Origin: Chromatiales bacterium
Lineage (GTDB): Bacteria; Pseudomonadota; Gammaproteobacteria; SZUA-140
Length of the DNA: 37,292 nt
Reading direction: 5' to 3'
Assembly: GCA_011053135.1 (NCBI GenBank)
Contig: DRLG01000018.1
Span: 1 to 37,292 of the forward strand
Made by a program: the position numbers and the translations under genes. This document shows, piece by piece, positions 33,658 through 37,292 of this stretch (its first letter is position 1; each line of letters starts with the position of its first letter). The notes under the pieces were generated by a model. The model was not told where the DNA came from, made no database searches, and saw only the letters and a list, made by a program, of their open reading frames with translations.

Positions 33658-33689
33658 ATAACGCTTTTATTCAATAACGCTGTTATTCA
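33658..33689. repeat. Two tandem 16-base repeats forming a palindrome
   Basis: ATAACGCTTTTATTCA (33658-33673) is followed directly by ATAACGCTGTTATTCA (33674-33689), with one mismatch. The second copy creates a perfect dyad, AATAAC-GCT-GTTATT, at 33673-33687; the mismatch partly breaks the dyad in the first copy. The arrangement suggests a double operator in the divergent region. Confidence 0.6.
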
Positions 33690-33690
33690 A

Positions 33691-33765
33691 TTAAGGAACC
33701 GCTGATTAACTGTCATTACGGAGAGTGAAGCGACGAAGTGATCACTTAACGCAACGATTCCTTAA
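33691..33765. mobile_element. MITE-like short repeat element
   Basis: This is a 75-base unit bounded by TTAA on both sides, with imperfect terminal inverted repeats: TTAAGGAACCGCTG at the left and the complement of TTAAGGAATCGTTG at the right. Its interior (GTCATTACGGAGAGTGAAG, CGACGAAGTGATC) resembles the dispersed GTCATTGCGAG-type intergenic repeats of many bacteria. It has no coding capacity, so it is probably a non-autonomous repeat or its remnant. Confidence 0.5.
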
Positions 33766-33868
33766 GCTGGAAAAGTGCATGGTGCGCGATATCACACGCA
33801 CCGCAGCAGATCGTTAGCGTGATAGTAGAGGCAATGGAGGCCACACACAGTGACAAAAGGAATGGGTC

Positions 33869-33997
33869 ATGCAAAGCAGTCGCGCAATCAATCCCCCCCA
33901 GCAACAGGCATGGATAGCGTTGTGGCTGTTACGGCCCTTATTAAAGGGGCTCGACGATGAGCCAGAGCTGAGCAATATGGAAACCCGCGACCAGTGA
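33869..33997 (+). CDS. 42-residue ORF translationally coupled to the hybrid kinase
   Basis: This is a short open frame with AAGGA about 7 bases before its ATG. The peptide begins MQSSRAINPPQQQAWIALWL and has a weakly hydrophobic middle (AWIALWLLRPLLKGL) and an acidic end (DDEPELSNMETRDQ). Its TGA overlaps the GTG start of the kinase in the sequence GTGA, a typical coupling arrangement. I recognise no family. It may be a small partner of the kinase or a leader that controls its translation. Confidence 0.5.
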   Translation: MQSSRAINPPQQQAWIALWLLRPLLKGLDDEPELSNMETRDQ

Positions 33998-36900
33998 ACA
34001 GCTCCGTGAAAAATAGTGTCGCTAGCGAAAAGCCCCGCGGCTCTCTAGCCCGCAATTTACTATTATGGTTTTTGCTGTTATCACTTATCCCGATGTCATT
34101 GACGGCCTGGATTGGCTATCGCCAGGCGATCAATAGCCTGCATGAGACTGTCTCACAAGAGCTGGCTCAAGATGCACACAGCAACGCCCGCTTTATCAAA
34201 ACCTGGTTCGATTACCGCTTTATGGATATCCGAACCCAGGCAGGAGATCAGCAAACCCCTGAACTCCTCATCGCTCTGCAGAATAGTTTTAAGGCCAGCA
34301 ACGAAACGCTGAAAACATTTACCAGAAGCGCTGCCTGGCGTTCGCTGGCTGATAAATACCAGCAGGATCTGGTGCTCTTTTCACGCCAGTACGACTATAT
34401 TTATAACCTGTTCTTAATCGATAACAGTGGCAACATCCTCTTTACTGTTGCCAGAGAGAACGACCTTGGCATCAACCTGTTTAGTGATCGTTACGCCTCA
34501 ACTCGCTTCGCCTCAACGGCCAGACGTTCGCTTGAGAGCAGTCAAACATTATTTTCAGACCTGGAACACCACGCCCCCGACGGTAAGCTGGCAGGGTTTA
34601 TCACCACCCCGATATTTGATGTGATGGGCCGCAAGATCGGGGTATTTGCGATTCAGCTCCAGCTGGATCGTATTCACTATCTGGTCAATAACAACCATAT
34701 AGATAACTCACTTACCCACTACCTGGTGGGCCAGGATGGGCGACTACGAACACCACTCGAGCGTAATAATCAGGATGAGATACTGCGCCTCAAAATAGAC
34801 TCAGAACAGACCAGACTCTGGCAACAGGAACATGGCGATACGAGCATCAACAGAGATAACGAACATGAGATAGTCTTTAACTATCCCGGCCCGTCGGGAA
34901 AAGAGGTCGTCGGTATTCACCAGAATGTGAGCATCGGCGAGATCAACTGGGCCCTCATCAGTGAAATTAATTTCGATGAGGCGTTCGCGCCAGCACAAAA
35001 ATTAAAACAGATCATACTCATGATTTTCCTCCTCACCAGCATCATCGTTACGGTGCTGGCAATCTTTCAGGCAAGGCGCATCACCCGCCCCATCACGCAG
35101 CTGGTCGATGCCAGTAAATTAATCGCCAGCGGAGAGATATCCCAACCGGTCAAGGTCGATGCAAATAATGAGATAGGCGTTCTGGCAGATGCGCTAAACC
35201 ACATGAATGCCGCTCGCCTGGAGCAGGAGCTAGTAATGGAACAGAGTAGCCTTGAGATCCAGGAGGCACTTATCGACCTTGAAGAGCAGAAATTCGCGCT
35301 TGATCAACACGCCATTGTCGCCATTACCGATGTCACTGGCACCATTAACTTTGCTAACGACAAATTTACAGAGATTACTGGTTATAGCAGACAGGAGCTA
35401 CTCGGCCAGAACCATCGCCTGCTCAATTCAGGCTATCACGACAGCGATTTTTTCAAGAAGATGTATGAGACGATTTCAGCAGGAAAAGTGTGGAATGGTG
35501 AGATCTGTAACAGAGCCAAAGATGGCCGTCTCTATTGGGTTGATACCACCATCGTCCCCTTTATGGACGATGACGATGAGCCCGAAAGTTATATTGCGAT
35601 CCGCACTGATATCACAAAACGAAAAAAGGCCGAACAGGAGCTGGTTGAAGCAAAAGAGAATGCTGAGGCGGCAACCCTGCAGAAATCTGAATTTCTCGCC
35701 AATATGAGTCATGAAATAAGAACCCCAATGAACGGCATTATCGGCATGTCTGGGCTACTCCTGGAGACAGACCTTAGCCCCAAACAGCGCAGCTACGCCA
35801 GGGCCACCATGAACTCTGCCGACGCCTTGCTCACCATCATCAACGACATACTCGATTTCTCCAAGATTGAGGCGGGAAAACTGGAACTTGAAGAGGTCCC
35901 TTTCGATCTGCAATCGCTCGTTGAGGATGTTTCAGAACTGATGGCACTAAAATGCAGGGAAAAAGGGATTGAAATGCTGCTGCGCTACAGACCCAATACA
36001 GAACGATTTGTGATTGGGGACCCCGGCCGTGTCCGCCAGATTTTATTAAACCTGCTCAGTAATGCCGTTAAATTTACCCAGCAGGGAGATATTTTGCTCA
36101 CCATTGAGTCGATCATTACCAATACACCACAAACAACAGAGCTGGCAGAGTTCAGAATTTCAGTAGCAGATTCCGGTATCGGTATCGCGCAGGACAAACT
36201 GTCACATATCTTTAATAAGTTCGACCAGGAAGATAGCTCAACCACACGTAAATATGGTGGCACAGGATTGGGCCTTGCGATCTGCCAGCAGCTCTGCACG
36301 ATGATGCGGGGCGACATTACCGTCGAAAGCCAGAAAGGGAAGGGCTCCACTTTCACCTTCACGATAAAGCTACAGATATCACCAGAGCCACTAAAAGAGC
36401 AGGAAACCTGCATCAATCATCACGACCTTAGCGCACTTAAAACCCTGATCGTTGACAGTAGTGAGGCTGCTCGCACCATCTTTAAAGAGCAGCTATTCCC
36501 CCTCAGGCTGCGAGAGGTCAGTAGTGCCAGCTCCGCTAAAGAGGCCATTGACCTGCTTCAGCGGGCCGTCAGGGAGGAAGACCCGTTTAATATTGCGATC
36601 ATCGATTCCCATATTCCAGAAACAGCTGGTGAAGCGCTCGCCGCAGAGATTATGCAGCGTAAACTACTCGCAGATGGCACTCTCTTATTTGTAACATCTC
36701 ACCCAGGAAAGGGCGATGGTGTGCGACTGAAATCACTGGGGGTTGATGGCTACCTAACCAAGCCCACCTATCCATCTGAGATCCCGCAGATCCTTTCATT
36801 GATACGGGACGCTAAGTTACATAACCGCGAGATCCCGTTGCTCACACGGCACACATTAAAAGCAGCGAGAACCGGCTCACGTAAAAAGCCTGAATTTAAT

Positions 36901-37292
36901 AACACCCAGATACTGCTCGTAGAAGATAACCCTGTCAATATAGATGTTGCTACAGAAATGCTGGAAGGCTACCACTGCACCGTCACCCCGGCAGGCAACG
37001 GACTTGAAGCGCTCGCACTAGCCAAGATCCGTGACTTTGACCTGATCTTTATGGACTGCCTGATGCCAGAGATGGATGGCTTTGAGGCCACCACCGCGAT
37101 CCGAAGGTTTCAAGCCGCTGACCCTGAGCATCAACGCACGCCTATCATCGCCTTCACTGCCAACGCAATGAAATCTGACCGGGAAAAGTGCCTTGATGCC
37201 GGGATGGATGACTACATATCAAAACCTGTCAACCAGGAGGCTCTGGAAAATATTCTGATAAAATGGTTAGCGCATAAAGCTGAAATGGTTGA
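33994..37292 (+). CDS. Hybrid sensor histidine kinase with two receivers (3' end cut by window)
   Basis: This BarA-type hybrid kinase is open for 1099 codons and runs off the window. In order it has: TM1 (about 23-43), a periplasmic sensor of about 290 residues with dCache-like features (YIYNLFLIDNSGNILFTV), TM2 (about 338-358), HAMP (from about 362, RITRPITQL), PAS (about 437-545), HisKA with phosphorylatable H573 (MSHEIRTPMNG), HATPase (NLLSNAVKFT, DSGIGIA, GTGLGLAIC), receiver 1 (from about 816) and receiver 2 (from about 972). Receiver 2 is complete (VEDN, D1021, TAN, SKP). Receiver 1 keeps D871 and TKP but has VDSS instead of an acidic pair. The GTG start at 33994 overlaps the small ORF stop; GTG 34006 is an alternative. 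An Hpt domain could lie beyond the end. Confidence 0.92.
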   Translation, partial: MNSSVKNSVASEKPRGSLARNLLLWFLLLSLIPMSLTAWIGYRQAINSLHETVSQELAQDAHSNARFIKTWFDYRFMDIRTQAGDQQTPELLIALQNSFKASNETLKTFTRSAAWRSLADKYQQDLVLFSRQYDYIYNLFLIDNSGNILFTVARENDLGINLFSDRYASTRFASTARRSLESSQTLFSDLEHHAPDGKLAGFITTPIFDVMGRKIGVFAIQLQLDRIHYLVNNNHIDNSLTHYLVGQDGRLRTPLERNNQDEILRLKIDSEQTRLWQQEHGDTSINRDNEHEIVFNYPGPSGKEVVGIHQNVSIGEINWALISEINFDEAFAPAQKLKQIILMIFLLTSIIVTVLAIFQARRITRPITQLVDASKLIASGEISQPVKVDANNEIGVLADALNHMNAARLEQELVMEQSSLEIQEALIDLEEQKFALDQHAIVAITDVTGTINFANDKFTEITGYSRQELLGQNHRLLNSGYHDSDFFKKMYETISAGKVWNGEICNRAKDGRLYWVDTTIVPFMDDDDEPESYIAIRTDITKRKKAEQELVEAKENAEAATLQKSEFLANMSHEIRTPMNGIIGMSGLLLETDLSPKQRSYARATMNSADALLTIINDILDFSKIEAGKLELEEVPFDLQSLVEDVSELMALKCREKGIEMLLRYRPNTERFVIGDPGRVRQILLNLLSNAVKFTQQGDILLTIESIITNTPQTTELAEFRISVADSGIGIAQDKLSHIFNKFDQEDSSTTRKYGGTGLGLAICQQLCTMMRGDITVESQKGKGSTFTFTIKLQISPEPLKEQETCINHHDLSALKTLIVDSSEAARTIFKEQLFPLRLREVSSASSAKEAIDLLQRAVREEDPFNIAIIDSHIPETAGEALAAEIMQRKLLADGTLLFVTSHPGKGDGVRLKSLGVDGYLTKPTYPSEIPQILSLIRDAKLHNREIPLLTRHTLKAARTGSRKKPEFNNTQILLVEDNPVNIDVATEMLEGYHCTVTPAGNGLEALALAKIRDFDLIFMDCLMPEMDGFEATTAIRRFQAADPEHQRTPIIAFTANAMKSDREKCLDAGMDDYISKPVNQEALENILIKWLAHKAEMV

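Larger units (their letters stand above)
33451..33868. other. Repeat-bearing divergent region between the GspE-like and kinase genes
   Basis: This stretch of about 418 bases contains no convincing protein gene except the 42-codon ORF that starts right after it. A leftward 77-codon frame overlaps the GspE-like start but has an unnatural Tyr/Gly/Trp-rich composition. The region holds a 16-base tandem repeat and a MITE-like element, listed separately. Confidence 0.55.

Noticed and set aside
33441-33674. A 77-codon leftward frame overlapping the start of the GspE-like gene
   Set aside because: Unnatural Tyr/Gly/Trp-rich composition, no ribosome site and overlap with a good start; the repeats also lie here.
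1-37292. CRISPR arrays, tRNA or rRNA genes, integrases, toxin-antitoxin pairs
   Set aside because: No regular repeat-spacer pattern, no recognisable tRNA or rRNA segment, and no such protein families were seen on either strand.

Overview
This window looks like a chromosomal segment of a gammaproteobacterium with moderate GC. The best evidence is conserved gene order: hemD-hemX-hemY; miaB-ybeZ-ybeY-corC-lnt in the Escherichia coli order; a split B12-dependent ribonucleotide reductase (nrdJa-nrdJb) as in Pseudomonas; and a DUF2835-mazG pair. Genus cannot be fixed from this sequence. The mix of a class II reductase, CysDN and a TatT-type TRAP transporter would suit an environmental, possibly sulfur-metabolising lineage, but that is inference. 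I saw no plasmid, phage or integrase genes, tRNA, rRNA or CRISPR.

Layout. 1-3.5 kb: heme tail operon hemDXY (+). 3.6-5.9 kb: a 2Fe-2S flavin reductase (-) divergent from an SDR-like protein (+), then a small unknown gene. 6.0-8.9 kb: nrdJb and nrdJa (-). 8.9-9.4 kb: a divergent control region with two NrdR-box-like palindromes, an FNR-like site and a degQ promoter. 9.4-13.1 kb: degQ, then cysDN (+). 13.3-17.0 kb: tatT-dctP-dctQ-dctM TRAP transporter (+). 17.1-19.6 kb: small envelope genes, an orphan CheY and a LolA-like protein. 19.6-25.0 kb: lnt, corC, ybeY, ybeZ, miaB (-). 25.4-27.0 kb: a 61-residue membrane peptide, mazG and DUF2835 (-). 27.4-31.6 kb: a lysine-tailed HU protein, the Slt transglycosylase and a MinD/FlhG-like ATPase (+). 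31.6-33.5 kb: a GspE/PilB-type ATPase (-). 33.5-37.3 kb: a repeat-bearing intergenic region, a 42-codon ORF and a large hybrid histidine kinase cut off by the window end (+).

Functional themes are cofactor and nucleotide metabolism (heme, dNTPs, MazG clean-up, sulfate activation), envelope quality control (DegQ, Lnt, LolA-like, Slt), RNA maturation (YbeY, YbeZ, MiaB) and signalling.

The observations most worth a second look are: a CysD that carries the CC plus CxxC cysteine pattern of [4Fe-4S] APS reductases; a TatT-linked TRAP binding protein with Trp at the usual carboxylate-binding Arg position; the nrdJ/degQ control region; a 42-codon ORF coupled to the hybrid kinase by a GTGA overlap next to a tandem palindromic repeat and a MITE-like repeat; and a MinD-like ATPase with an unrecognised C-terminal half beside a secretion-type ATPase.
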